Source of the DNA: Yoonia maritima
GTDB lineage: Bacteria > Pseudomonadota > Alphaproteobacteria > Rhodobacterales > Rhodobacteraceae
Direction: 5' to 3'
NCBI RefSeq assembly: GCF_002933395.1
Contig: NZ_PKFN01000011.1
Location: 179,348 to 243,347 of the forward strand
DNA length: 64,000 nucleotides
Below are positions 36,449 through 45,718 of the stretch, in pieces (the first letter of the stretch is position 1; every line of letters starts with the position of its first letter). The translations under genes were made by a program, and so were the position numbers. The notes below the pieces were generated by a model, which saw nothing but the letters and a program-made list of their open reading frames with translations, had not been told where the DNA came from and did not search any database.

Positions 36449-37321
36449 TTAGTTCAGTAGGCCCGCGTGCACCATTGCGGCGCGCATTTTTTCTTTGGTG
36501 CCGTCAGACAGCCCCGTCAGAGGCGAGCGAACGTCTTCGTTGCATAGCCCCAGCAGCGACATGCCGTATTTCGCACCTGCTACGCCGGGCTCTGTAAAGA
36601 TCGCCTCGTGCAATGGCATCAAACGGTCCAGTTGGGTCAGCGCTTTGTCGTATTCGCCAGCAAGCGTGCTTTCTTGGAATTCCGCACACAGCTTGGGCGC
36701 CACGTTCGCAGTAACCGAAATGCAGCCGCAACCACCGTGGGCGTTAAAGCCCAGCGCAGTCGCGTCTTCGCCTGACAACTGCAGGAAATCAGTACCGCAG
36801 GTCATGCGTTGCTTTGGCACGCGGGACAGGTCGCCAGTCGCGTCTTTGACGCCGACGATCATGTCTAGCTTTGCTAATTCACCCATCGTTTCAGGCGTCA
36901 TATCAACAGCGGAACGACCAGGAATGTTGTAAATGATGATCGGAAGACCACAGTCAGCAGCCGCGCTAAAATGTGCAATCAGCCCAGCCTGTGTTGGCTT
37001 GTTGTAGTATGGCGTCACCACAAGCGCGGCGTCAGCACCAGCAGCTTTTGCTGCTTTGACCAAGCGGACAGTTTCAATTGTGTTATTCGAACCCGCGCCT
37101 GCGATCACAGGAATGCGACCAGCGGCTGCTTCGACCACGCAAGCAACGACAGCGTCGTGTTCCGTATGTGTCAGGGTTGGGCTTTCGCCTGTTGTGCCTA
37201 CAGGAACCAAACCATGTGAGCCCTGAGCCACATGCCAGTTCACCAGCTTTTTCAACGCATCAGTGTCCACTTGGCCGTCTTTAAACGGCGTGACGAGGGC
37301 GGGGAGTGACCCTTTGAACAT
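36449..37321 (-). CDS. dapA: 4-hydroxy-tetrahydrodipicolinate synthase
   Basis: DapA condenses pyruvate with aspartate semialdehyde, the first committed step to diaminopimelate and lysine. The 290-residue TIM-barrel protein has GTTGESPTL, the catalytic Tyr region [21 protein letters not shown] and the Schiff-base Lys in GVKDATGD. The start MFKGSLPAL matches homologues; longer frames run into the divergent promoter region. It supplies the substrate chain ending at LysA, which is also in the window but not linked in operon. Confidence 0.97.
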   Translation of the reverse strand: MFKGSLPALVTPFKDGQVDTDALKKLVNWHVAQGSHGLVPVGTTGESPTLTHTEHDAVVACVVEAAAGRIPVIAGAGSNNTIETVRLVKAAKAAGADAALVVTPYYNKPTQAGLIAHFSAAADCGLPIIIYNIPGRSAVDMTPETMGELAKLDMIVGVKDATGDLSRVPKQRMTCGTDFLQLSGEDATALGFNAHGGCGCISVTANVAPKLCAEFQESTLAGEYDKALTQLDRLMPLHEAIFTEPGVAGAKYGMSLLGLCNEDVRSPLTGLSDGTKEKMRAAMVHAGLLN

Positions 37322-37468
37322 GACACGCATCCTTGTTGCTGTGGGCATTGAATCGCCCGGTAAAATCGCGCGGACACTAGACGGGTTTCTGCCGATTGCC
37401 AAGTTTGTGAGTTGTTATTACCAGCCGCAAAGCTACTTTATTTGAAAACAGACGGTGCGGTGACTTTG

Positions 37469-39484
37469 ATGCGAAATATAACCTTTGCGATGGCCGTGGC
37501 ATTTCTGTCTGCGCCACTAACGGCCCAAGAGGTCGATCCAAAGGCGGTTGCCGCATTAACTGCAGCAAATGTTGACTGGGATGCCGCGTATAGCTTGGCG
37601 GCCCAAGCGGATCCTGTGACTGCTGAAGTTCTGACTTGGCTACGTCTGCGCAGTGGCGATGCTGAATTTCAGGACTACCGCCGCTTTGTAACCGCGCACC
37701 CGGATTGGCCCGGTTTAGATCGGTTGCGTGCCAAGGCCGAGCCGTTGATCGAAAAAGGGCATTCATCCGATGAGGTCATCGCATGGTTTGCAGATAATCC
37801 ACCCCAGACTGGCGAAGGTGCGACCCGCTTTGCCGAAGCGTTGATGACAAGCGGGCAGGTTGACAAAGCGCATGACTATCTACGGACGGCTTGGCTTGAA
37901 CTTGGGTTAAGTGACGATGGCCAAGACGCGTTGATGTCTGCCTTTTCAGATGTGCTGGCACCCTATCATGTGGCACGTGCGGACGCGATGCTGTGGCGAT
38001 CCCGGCGGACCGATGCGACACGCATGTTGTCTTTGTTAGAGTCTGATCAGCGCGCGCTAGCTGAAGCGCGGATCGGCTATATCGCGGGTAAACGGGACAT
38101 GCTGTCGCTTTACGAAGCCGTCCCTGCGTCCCTGCGTGAAGACCCTGGATTCGCTTATGATCGCTATAATTGGCGCGCGCAGCGTGGTGATTGGACCGAT
38201 GCGGTTGCGATGCTTCGCGAGCGATCAACTAGCCGGGCGGCGCTGGGCGCCCCATTCCGCTGGGCAGGTTGGCGCCGTGTGCTTGCCCGTTGGGAAATGC
38301 GCGAAGGTCGGGCCGAGCAAGCATACCTTATCGCTTCACGCCATTATCTGGATGAAGGTGCGTTTTATGCCGATTTAGAGTGGCTTTCTGGCTATATCGC
38401 GCTGACATATCTTGGCGACCCGACGCGCGCGTTGACGCATTTTGAAAAAGCGTCGGCTGCCGTGTCTGGCCCGATCTCTAGCAGTCGCATGCAATATTGG
38501 ATGGGACGGACGCACGAGGTCATGGAGAACGCGGATTTGGCGACCCTTGCCTATGGCGCAGCGGCAGCGCATCAGACAGCGTTTTACGGTCTGCTGGCCG
38601 CAGAAAAGCTGGGCCGTCCGCTTGACCCGTTTCTCGTTGGGACGACCGTCGAGTGGGAAGGTGCGCTCGTCTTTGAACGGGAGCTAACCAAGGTCGCGTT
38701 CATGCTGTTGGCTGGCGGTGAACGTGGCGCAGCGGTGACGTTCTTTGCAGAGCTGGGCAAGACCCTATCGCCCGTCGAGCTGGCACAGGTTGGTGCCTAT
38801 CTCGACCACTTGAACGAGCAATATTATACTCTGTTATTGGGAAAAACGGCCGTAACGCGAGGGATCGTCATCCCATCGCTTTATTATCCGATCCATGATC
38901 TGGCAGAGATGGACCTGCCGGTTGAACCGGCGCTTGCCTTATCGATCGCCCGGCGCGAAAGCGAATTCAACACAACGATCGGCAGCCCTGTCGGTGCTCT
39001 TGGGTTGATGCAACTCATGCCCGGCACAGCAGAGGAAGTCGCCGGACTGCTGGATATGCCCTATTCGCGTGGTCGGCTGACGAATGATTGGCGCTACAAC
39101 GCCACATTAGGGTCGCAATATTTGGCTGGTCTGCAGGAACAGTTTGGGCCGACACCGGTAATGATTGCCGCTGGATATAACGCAGGGCCGGGCCGTCCAC
39201 GTACGTGGATGGAAGAACGTGGTGATCCGCGTTTACGTGAAATGGATGTAATCGACTGGATCGAACACATCCCATTTCGCGAGACTCGGAACTACGTCAT
39301 GCGAGTAACCGAGAGCTTGCCAATATACGAGGCACGGTTAACCGGTAAAACGGGCCCGACCGCGTTCACTGATCTGCTCATCGGTGAAAAGCCATTGCTG
39401 CGGCCAAGGGCCCGACCAGAGCGCCAGCCGCAAGAAGAAACACCGACGCAGCAGCGGCCAGTTGCTCGCCCCGAAGACGGCTAA
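37469..39484 (+). CDS. slt: Soluble lytic murein transglycosylase
   Basis: A 671-residue periplasmic lytic transglycosylase. Signal peptide (about 1-20, ending TAQ), a long superhelical helical-repeat region (about 25-470), then the SLT catalytic domain with the active Glu in SIARRESEFN, the GLMQLMPGTA motif, and AAGYNAGPGR. The C-terminal tail is Pro/Arg/Gln-rich. It cleaves the MurNAc-GlcNAc bond in peptidoglycan to give anhydro-muropeptides. Divergent from dapA. The ATG at 37469 gives a proper signal peptide; a GTG nine bases upstream is an alternative. Confidence 0.94.
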   Translation: MRNITFAMAVAFLSAPLTAQEVDPKAVAALTAANVDWDAAYSLAAQADPVTAEVLTWLRLRSGDAEFQDYRRFVTAHPDWPGLDRLRAKAEPLIEKGHSSDEVIAWFADNPPQTGEGATRFAEALMTSGQVDKAHDYLRTAWLELGLSDDGQDALMSAFSDVLAPYHVARADAMLWRSRRTDATRMLSLLESDQRALAEARIGYIAGKRDMLSLYEAVPASLREDPGFAYDRYNWRAQRGDWTDAVAMLRERSTSRAALGAPFRWAGWRRVLARWEMREGRAEQAYLIASRHYLDEGAFYADLEWLSGYIALTYLGDPTRALTHFEKASAAVSGPISSSRMQYWMGRTHEVMENADLATLAYGAAAAHQTAFYGLLAAEKLGRPLDPFLVGTTVEWEGALVFERELTKVAFMLLAGGERGAAVTFFAELGKTLSPVELAQVGAYLDHLNEQYYTLLLGKTAVTRGIVIPSLYYPIHDLAEMDLPVEPALALSIARRESEFNTTIGSPVGALGLMQLMPGTAEEVAGLLDMPYSRGRLTNDWRYNATLGSQYLAGLQEQFGPTPVMIAAGYNAGPGRPRTWMEERGDPRLREMDVIDWIEHIPFRETRNYVMRVTESLPIYEARLTGKTGPTAFTDLLIGEKPLLRPRARPERQPQEETPTQQRPVARPEDG

Positions 39485-40344
39485 GACTTTTGTCGTGCCC
39501 GCCACAGGGTGAACAGCCCCGCTGCAATAACGATCGCGCCGCCCAGTGCCACGTTAGGCCGTATAGTTTCTCCCATTAAGAAGACGCCAATTGCGCTCGC
39601 AAAAACCAGTTGTAGATATGCAAACGGTTGCACGGCGCTGGCTTCGGCGACCTCGTAGGTTTTGATCAACAGCCAGTGGCCAGTGGCGCCGGTAACGCAC
39701 AGCGTCGCCATCCATGCCCAATCTTGGCTAGTCATTGGTTCCCATGACCACGCGCCGACAATGGTCATGACGACAGCACCCGCGACGCCCGTCCAAAAGA
39801 ACGAGGTCACCGTTGTATCTTTGCGTGACGCGTATCGGGTCAAAAGGCCGTATAGCGCGAACATTAATGCCGCGATCAAAGGGATCACCGCAGCGGGCGC
39901 AAAGACGGCATAGCCCGGCTGCAAAATGACCAGTACGCCGACAAAGCCAATGCCGATGGCAGTCCAACGCCGCCATCCGACTTGTTCGCCTAACACCGGT
40001 CCGGAAAGTGCAGCGATCAATAGCGGGTAGCATGCGAAAACAGCGTGGCTTTCGACCAGTCCAAGTGCCACGAACCCCGTGACCATCACGCAAATCTCAA
40101 GCGATAGCAAAATGCCGCGCGTGATTTGCAGGATCGGCTGCTGTGTGGCCGCGGCCTTTTTAATCGATCCTGATTGCTTTTTCGCGATGGTGATGACGAA
40201 GGCGGCAAAGAACCAGTACCGGATCATCACGATCATCAGGACGTTGTAGTTCCCTGCCAAGTGGCGCGAGATTCCGTCTTGGATCGCAAACACAAAAGTA
40301 GTGGCGATCATGAACATGATGCCAAGGCGCGCGTTATTCTGCAT
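39481..40344 (-). CDS. EamA/DMT-family transporter
   Basis: A 287-residue drug/metabolite transporter of ten predicted spans made of two EamA repeats (LGLVESHAVFACYPLLIAAL and the second half VAEASAVQPFAYLQLVFASA). Members export amino acids or metabolites, or import S-adenosylmethionine; the substrate is not evident. It overlaps mnmD by 11 bases on the same strand and converges with slt with a 4-base overlap. Confidence 0.9.
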   Translation of the reverse strand: MQNNARLGIMFMIATTFVFAIQDGISRHLAGNYNVLMIVMIRYWFFAAFVITIAKKQSGSIKKAAATQQPILQITRGILLSLEICVMVTGFVALGLVESHAVFACYPLLIAALSGPVLGEQVGWRRWTAIGIGFVGVLVILQPGYAVFAPAAVIPLIAALMFALYGLLTRYASRKDTTVTSFFWTGVAGAVVMTIVGAWSWEPMTSQDWAWMATLCVTGATGHWLLIKTYEVAEASAVQPFAYLQLVFASAIGVFLMGETIRPNVALGGAIVIAAGLFTLWRARQKS

Positions 40345-41017
40345 CTTCGATCCGTGCGCGTGTCATGTGGCGTTTGCGCCCATATCCGGGTGTGCGGGTC
40401 ACGGTGAACCCTGCGGTGGTCAGGCTTTGGCGGACGTGGCCAGCCGCACTATAGGTCGCGGCCGTGCCACCGAAGTTGGTGTGTTCACCGACAGCACGTA
40501 AAAGGTCTGTTCCCCACAGTTCAGGGTTCTTGGCGGGTGAAAACCCATCTAAAAACCATGCGTCTGCACTGGCGTTCCATGTGGGAACAGTTTCGCGAGC
40601 ATCCCCAACGATCACATCAAGCAATGGACCGTCCGGTAATTGTGTTGCCCCGTCGCCCGGTGACCAATGGTCTAGCAGGACGCCTGCGTATTCGGCGACC
40701 TCTGGAAAATGCGCTAGTGCGGCCCGCATGTCTTCCTTTGCCATCGGAAAGGCCTCGAAGGACGTAAACCGCAATTGGCCGGGACGCCCTGCCTGATCCC
40801 ACAGCGCCCAAGTCACCAATAGGTTTAGGCCTGTACCAAAGCCAAGCTCGGCGATCTGAAAGGTGACGCCAAAACGGGCGGGCAGGTCGTTACCATCCAA
40901 AAACACATGCCGTGTTTCAGCCAGCCCATTATCGAGCGAATAGTAAGGATCATCGAATTGGGTCGAGATCGGCACACGGCCGTCCCGCCAGTCAAGTTTT
41001 GCGGTCTGGTTTGTCAT
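40334..41017 (-). CDS. mnmD: tRNA (mnm5s2U34) methyltransferase MnmD (MnmC N-domain)
   Basis: A 227-residue AdoMet methyltransferase corresponding to the N-terminal half of E. coli MnmC, which adds the last methyl group of mnm5s2U at wobble position 34. Motifs: DDPYYSLDNGLAETRHVFL, the AdoMet loop IAELGFGTGLNLL, and the hallmark DGFSPAKNPELWG. It lacks the oxidase domain; a gene for an oxidase-like protein is divergent just upstream (41066). It overlaps the downstream DMT gene by 11 bases. Confidence 0.93.
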   Translation of the reverse strand: MTNQTAKLDWRDGRVPISTQFDDPYYSLDNGLAETRHVFLDGNDLPARFGVTFQIAELGFGTGLNLLVTWALWDQAGRPGQLRFTSFEAFPMAKEDMRAALAHFPEVAEYAGVLLDHWSPGDGATQLPDGPLLDVIVGDARETVPTWNASADAWFLDGFSPAKNPELWGTDLLRAVGEHTNFGGTAATYSAAGHVRQSLTTAGFTVTRTPGYGRKRHMTRARIEDAE

Positions 41018-41065
41018 GAGGTCATGCCTTAGGAGTCAGCCCATCTTTGGGCGGAAGGAACCGGA

Positions 41066-42070
41066 ATGGCAACGGCTGATGTGACAGTAATGGGCGCTGG
41101 CGTTTTTGGACTATCGGTCGCCTATGCCTGTGCGCGGCGCGGCGCGAAGGTCCAAGTGATCGACCCAAATGGGGTTGCTGCAGGTTCAAGCGGCGGTGTC
41201 GTCGGCGCACTTGCCCCACATGTTCCCGAGAATTGGAATGAAAAGAAAGCGTTCCAATTCGAAAGCCTGATCATGGCTGAACAGTTTTGGGCCGAAGTAG
41301 AGTCTATTTCAGAGTCTAGCGTTGGCTATTCACGGTCAGGGAGGCTTCAGCCCTTGGCCGATGACCGGGCAGTTGCGCTGGCACGTGATCGGGCGATCAC
41401 TGCCGCAAAGCTATGGGAAGGCAAAGCGATTTGGGAGGTCGTCCCCGCAGGTCAAGGCGATTGGATGCCACCATCGCCCACCGGCCTGTTGGTTCGCGAT
41501 ACACTGTCCGCATTGATCCACCCACGCCGCGCGACCCGCGCTTTGGCTGACGCGGTGATTGCGCTTGGCGGTTCTGTCGACACTAAAGGCACCGCTTCCG
41601 GGCAGGTCGTTTGGGCGACGGGGTGGAAAGGCGTCGCAGAACTGGGCGGCGGCGGCGTTAAAGGGCAGGCTGCAGTGCTGGAATTCAATGCGTCAGGCAA
41701 GCCGCAGCTATTTGCAGACGCACTACACATCATTCCACACAGCGACGGCACGGTTGCAATTGGGTCGACGTCTGAACGGGAATTCGGTGATCCAACGACC
41801 ACTGATGAACAGTTGGACGACGTGCTAACCCGCGCAATCGCGGCGTTTCCGGTTCTAAAGGGCGCGCCCGTGATCGAACGCTGGGCAGGCGTGCGGCCAC
41901 GCAGCCGTAGCCGATCACCGATTCTTGGGCGGCACCCAAATCGCGACGGCGAATTTGTCGCAAACGGTGGCTTTAAAATTGGCTTTGGCATGGCACCAAA
42001 AGCAGGCGAGGTAATGGCCGATCTGCTGCTTGATGGCAGGAACACGATTCCCGCAGGCTTTCACCCCTAG
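41066..42070 (+). CDS. FAD-dependent oxidoreductase (DAO family; likely MnmC oxidase-like)
   Basis: A 334-residue DadA/glycine-oxidase-fold flavoprotein. It has the N-terminal dinucleotide-binding motif MGAGVFGLSVAYACARRGA, the loop SSGGVVGALAPHVPENWN and the C-terminal GVRPRSRSRSPILG and FKIGFGMAP segments. It is divergent from mnmD with 48 bases between them, so it is a good candidate for the MnmC oxidase function (removing the carboxymethyl group of cmnm5s2U). A glycine/amine oxidase role is the alternative. GGAAGGA ribosome-binding site upstream. Confidence 0.82.
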   Translation: MATADVTVMGAGVFGLSVAYACARRGAKVQVIDPNGVAAGSSGGVVGALAPHVPENWNEKKAFQFESLIMAEQFWAEVESISESSVGYSRSGRLQPLADDRAVALARDRAITAAKLWEGKAIWEVVPAGQGDWMPPSPTGLLVRDTLSALIHPRRATRALADAVIALGGSVDTKGTASGQVVWATGWKGVAELGGGGVKGQAAVLEFNASGKPQLFADALHIIPHSDGTVAIGSTSEREFGDPTTTDEQLDDVLTRAIAAFPVLKGAPVIERWAGVRPRSRSRSPILGRHPNRDGEFVANGGFKIGFGMAPKAGEVMADLLLDGRNTIPAGFHP

Positions 42071-42075
42071 TCGGG

Positions 42076-42735
42076 CTATTTTCCAAGGCGATCCTTGGAT
42101 TTTCGGTACAGTCGTTTATTCATTTCCATAAACTGCTGGATCAACTTCGCCATCAAGCCAGAGTCGTTCCCGCGCAAAAAAATAAAGCCTGACAGCGCTG
42201 CAAACAACGCGCCTATTCCATCCACAATGAGGTCCCCCATTGTGTCGCGAATGCCGGATTTTTGCATATTCAATCCAAACGTCTGATCCATGAGGAATTC
42301 AAAAATCTCCCATGTGGCACCGACAGTCATCGCGACGCAAAATGCTATAAATGCGATTGCGATGGGCGGCGCGGCGTAACGGTCGCCTTCGAACAGCATG
42401 AAGACGAACAAGAACCCAATTAGACCAAAGCCCACAGCGGACCCGCCGTGCAGCGCGATATCCCACCACCAGTACCTTTCGTAGAAATCAAACGCTTCGC
42501 CCATAAAAACCGTCGCAAATGTGAATAAGGTCGTGGCAACAAGAAACGGCAGGGGGAGCTTTAGGTGAAAACGGGATGCCAAAAATACCGGGGCAATCGC
42601 AAGGATTAAGGTGCTGAATGCCACAAAGGCAAGCGACCAACGTGCCGTGACCAGCGCAAGAAGGGCAGCCAACAGCAACAGCCCCCAAAGCACCAGCATC
42701 ACGCGGCTTTGTTGCAGAACCTTATCAACAAACAT
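42076..42735 (-). CDS. YjdF-like (DUF2238) membrane protein
   Basis: A 219-residue membrane protein with about six spans. The segments ALHGGSAVGFGLIGF, VGATWEIFEFLMDQ and DTMGDLIVDGIGAL, with conserved His, Glu and Asp in or near membrane helices, match the DUF2238/YjdF-type family, whose activity is not known to me. The C-terminal tail is basic (NKRLYRKSKDR). It is divergent from the EEP gene, 45 bases between starts, and converges with the oxidoreductase. Confidence 0.8.
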   Translation of the reverse strand: MFVDKVLQQSRVMLVLWGLLLLAALLALVTARWSLAFVAFSTLILAIAPVFLASRFHLKLPLPFLVATTLFTFATVFMGEAFDFYERYWWWDIALHGGSAVGFGLIGFLFVFMLFEGDRYAAPPIAIAFIAFCVAMTVGATWEIFEFLMDQTFGLNMQKSGIRDTMGDLIVDGIGALFAALSGFIFLRGNDSGLMAKLIQQFMEMNKRLYRKSKDRLGK

Positions 42736-42780
42736 GGTCGGGCCTTTTCATTTGCACGTGGCGTCCCCACTTCTATTAGC

Positions 42781-43461
42781 ATGTCTTTATTTAATAAGGG
42801 CCTTCGGGTCGCGAGTTACAACATAAGAAAAGCCAAAGGATTGGATCGCAGGCGCGATCCGATGCGCATTGTGCAGGTGTTGAACGGCCTAGAGGCCGAC
42901 GTGATTGCCCTGCAAGAGGCGGATTTACGACTGGGTGCGCGCCCCGGTGCACTGGCCCGAAACGTGATCGAGGCGGAAACAGATTTCGAAATCGTCCCTG
43001 TCGCACGTAATGCCGTCAGCTTAGGTTGGCACGGAAATGCGATTTTGGTCCGAAAGGGCATGAAAATTGGGGCGGTCACGCATATCGACCTGCCGGGGCT
43101 AGAACCGCGTGGCGCTGTCCGCGTTGATCTGCCCGCCTTCAGTTTCGTCGCCGCCCATCTTGGGCTCATGCGGCGTCACCGTGTGCGGCAGCTTCATGCG
43201 ATCGCCAAAGCCGTCGAAGGGGCCGAACGGGTTATTGTTGCAGGCGATTTCAACGAATGGTCTCCGCACAAAGGGTTAGAAGCGCTGGGTCAACTCAACG
43301 TCCACGCCCCCGGCCACAGCTTCCACGCGGCACGGCCAATCGCGGCCCTGGACAGGATTGCAATGTCATCAGGACTGGAAATGCGCGACGCGGGTGTCGT
43401 CCAAGAAGGACCGGCGCGTCACGCGTCGGACCATCTGCCGATATGGGCGGATGTTGTTTAG
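42781..43461 (+). CDS. Endonuclease/exonuclease/phosphatase family protein
   Basis: A 226-residue EEP-fold metal-dependent phosphoesterase. Catalytic signatures are in order: SYNIRKAKG (Asn), VIALQEADLR (metal Glu), AGDFNEW (Asp/Asn), and the C-terminal SDHLPIWADV (Asp-His). Substrates of this family range from DNA to phospholipids; nothing here decides. The longer frame upstream overlaps the divergent YjdF-like gene, so the ATG at 42781 is preferred. In related genomes I recall it near a phospholipase D-like gene, which is absent here. Confidence 0.85.
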   Translation: MSLFNKGLRVASYNIRKAKGLDRRRDPMRIVQVLNGLEADVIALQEADLRLGARPGALARNVIEAETDFEIVPVARNAVSLGWHGNAILVRKGMKIGAVTHIDLPGLEPRGAVRVDLPAFSFVAAHLGLMRRHRVRQLHAIAKAVEGAERVIVAGDFNEWSPHKGLEALGQLNVHAPGHSFHAARPIAALDRIAMSSGLEMRDAGVVQEGPARHASDHLPIWADVV

Positions 43462-43573
43462 ACAGACACGTGCTAAGGATGATGGTAGCGAGACCAATTC
43501 GACCAGAGCAGCATCGTGGTCGAAGCTGCGAAGTTACGAGAAAGACGCGAAGTATCCCTTGCTCGTATCGAGG

Positions 43574-44521
43574 TCAAAACGTCCAATGGAACCCAGTCGC
43601 CTCTTCAGACACTCTCCATAGTTTTTTCATGGTAGTTTTGTCATAGGCATGAGGATTTAGCGTGCCCTTGCCGACCGGTCCACCTGTTTGCATCATACCT
43701 GTCGGACCATAAAGCGCACGGGGTTCCAGCCCGTCTTCGGTCGCGCACATTACTTCTGGAAACGCACCTTTTTGGGCAGTTTGTACCATTGGCGTTTTGC
43801 TCATCAGCCACCAAGTAATTCGGGTCATGAGCCCACCACTGGTGCTGATGAGCGAGGTCGCAGATGCACCAGGGTGACAGACATAAACCTGAACATCCTT
43901 TCCCGTTCCCTTAAGCCGGTCCTGTAACTCATACGCAAACATCATCTGCGCCAGCTTGCTTTGGCTGTAGACGGGGTTGGCGCTGTAGTTCTTGTCCCAG
44001 TTTATGTCGTCGAACTGGATGGTTTTGATGCCCATGTTGTAGCCAAGGCTGGCAACAACGACGATCCGGCCTTTGCTCGCTTCGATCCGGTCAAACAGCA
44101 TCCCGCACAACACGAAATGTCCATAATGGTTTGTGCCAAGCTGGCTCTCAAAACCATCAACGGTCAGCTTCTGTGTCGGCACTTGCGCGATTGCGGCGTT
44201 GCAGATCAGTGCGTCTATCTGGGGAACGGTTTTCAGAACGTCATCTGCCGCTGCGCGGACGCTTGCCAGGTCAGACAGATCCATGCGCACGTAGCTCACA
44301 TCGGTCTGCGGCCCGAACTCTTCTTTCAGTGCGTTGACAGCGATGATCGATTTTTCGGCGCTACGGTTCAGCATCACGACTTTTGCACCTTTTGACAGCA
44401 AAATGCGTGACGCTTGAAATCCGGCGCCAGCATTGCCGCCGGTGATGACATAAGTTTTGCCCGCAAGTGAGCTAAGGTGGTCTGGTGTCCACCCTTTTGG
44501 TCCGAAAGTCGTGTCTGCCAT
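43574..44521 (-). CDS. Short-chain dehydrogenase/reductase
   Basis: A 315-residue SDR with the NAD(P)-binding motif TGGNAGAGFQASR, the downstream DLSDLASVRAAAD and CNAAIA segments, and the catalytic YSQSK motif. The extended C-terminus and KGTLNPHAYD resemble protochlorophyllide-reductase-like/retinol-dehydrogenase-type SDRs acting on hydrophobic substrates. It is divergent from the AraC regulator with 169 bases between, so it is probably that regulator's target. Confidence 0.88.
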   Translation of the reverse strand: MADTTFGPKGWTPDHLSSLAGKTYVITGGNAGAGFQASRILLSKGAKVVMLNRSAEKSIIAVNALKEEFGPQTDVSYVRMDLSDLASVRAAADDVLKTVPQIDALICNAAIAQVPTQKLTVDGFESQLGTNHYGHFVLCGMLFDRIEASKGRIVVVASLGYNMGIKTIQFDDINWDKNYSANPVYSQSKLAQMMFAYELQDRLKGTGKDVQVYVCHPGASATSLISTSGGLMTRITWWLMSKTPMVQTAQKGAFPEVMCATEDGLEPRALYGPTGMMQTGGPVGKGTLNPHAYDKTTMKKLWRVSEEATGFHWTF

Positions 44522-44690
44522 CGTGGTGTTCCTTATAGCGTCGGTACTGTTGCCGCGCGATGTTTGTTTTCGTCTTGAAAACGCAAATAGGTCTCACAGG
44601 CATACCGAAATAGATGATATTGTCGCTAATACTTGCCTGATTGTAGCAGTTTGGTTGTTCGGGGTAATGTTGAAGTGTTAGACTTGCAGT

Positions 44691-45593
44691 ATGAGCAAAG
44701 AACAGATTAAACAGCTTATCAAAAGCCGCATTCACAAAGACGGCCTGACGGAAACCGGGATTGAAGGCGTGCGACTATTTCGTGCTACTCAAGCGATCCC
44801 ATGCGTTCCGGCGGTATACGAACCCAGCGTCGTGGCAATCGTAAGCGGAGCGAAGGAAGCCGTTTTAGACGGTCAGCGATATGTCTACGACAATAGCCAA
44901 TACATGTGCTGCCCCATGTCGATGCCCGTGAAGGCCGGGACACCTGCCGCATCAAACGATAATCCTCTGTACGGCGTTATCATGTCGCTGGATAAACGCG
45001 TTATGACCGAAATCGCGATTGAAATGGAAAATGCGGGGGGCGCCCTTTCAGCGGTCAAAGGCGATTTGCGGGCAGAGGGGATCAGACTGGCGCGGTGGGA
45101 CGCGGCTTTTACTGATGCACTGCTGCGGTTGCTACAGCTTGGGGACAATCAGGCGGACACAGCGGTCGTTGGAAATGCGCGATTGCGCGAGTTGTATTAT
45201 GCGATCTTGAAGGGCGAAGCGGGTATCTTTGCTCGGCAGGCCTTTGGTGCTGGCAACGCCATCGCGAGGTCCATCGCGCATGTGTCGTCCCACTTGAATA
45301 CGCCTGTTTCGATTGATGATATGGCAACGCGCGCAGGCATGAGCCGCGCCGTGTTTCATCGCAAATTCAAACAAGTGACAACAATGGCCCCGATTCAGTT
45401 CGTGAAATCAATGCGGCTCAACAACGCTGCGATGAAGATTGCCGAAGGCGTGACCGTGAGCGAGGCGGCAATGTATGTTGGATATGTTAGTACGTCTCAA
45501 TTCAGCCGAGATTTTAAACGGATGTACGGGAAGTCACCACGACAATGGAGCAATGCGCAGGATCGTGCGATGACACCCGCTGCGGATGGATGA
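44691..45593 (+). CDS. AraC-family transcriptional regulator
   Basis: A 300-residue regulator: an AraC_N-type effector domain (residues about 20-180, including QAIPCVPAVYEPSVVAIVSGAKE) and a C-terminal double helix-turn-helix (about 190-295: MATRAGMSRAVFHRKFKQ and AMYVGYVSTSQFSRDFKR). This architecture matches YqhC-like regulators that control adjacent oxidoreductases; here the divergent SDR is the likely target and an aldehyde or xenobiotic the possible signal, which is inference. Confidence 0.92.
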   Translation: MSKEQIKQLIKSRIHKDGLTETGIEGVRLFRATQAIPCVPAVYEPSVVAIVSGAKEAVLDGQRYVYDNSQYMCCPMSMPVKAGTPAASNDNPLYGVIMSLDKRVMTEIAIEMENAGGALSAVKGDLRAEGIRLARWDAAFTDALLRLLQLGDNQADTAVVGNARLRELYYAILKGEAGIFARQAFGAGNAIARSIAHVSSHLNTPVSIDDMATRAGMSRAVFHRKFKQVTTMAPIQFVKSMRLNNAAMKIAEGVTVSEAAMYVGYVSTSQFSRDFKRMYGKSPRQWSNAQDRAMTPAADG

Positions 45594-45718
45594 TAATGAG
45601 CTCTCTTGTAGGAAGGGTGACCTGACTTCGTCATGCTGACGCGGACGTCTGAGAACACGAATTAAACTTTAGCTAAATTCCGCGCAGCGGCTTTTCTTTG
45701 ATCTGCAATTTTGCCCAT

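Noticed and set aside
43462..43573. Possible remnant of a gene downstream of the EEP-family gene (frames at 43257-43646)
   Set aside because: The frames overlap real genes and give Arg-rich low-quality protein; I cannot match the remnant to any family.
45594..45718. Terminator or small RNA after the AraC gene
   Set aside because: Only a 4-bp stem (CCGC-GCA-GCGG) before a T run; too weak to call.
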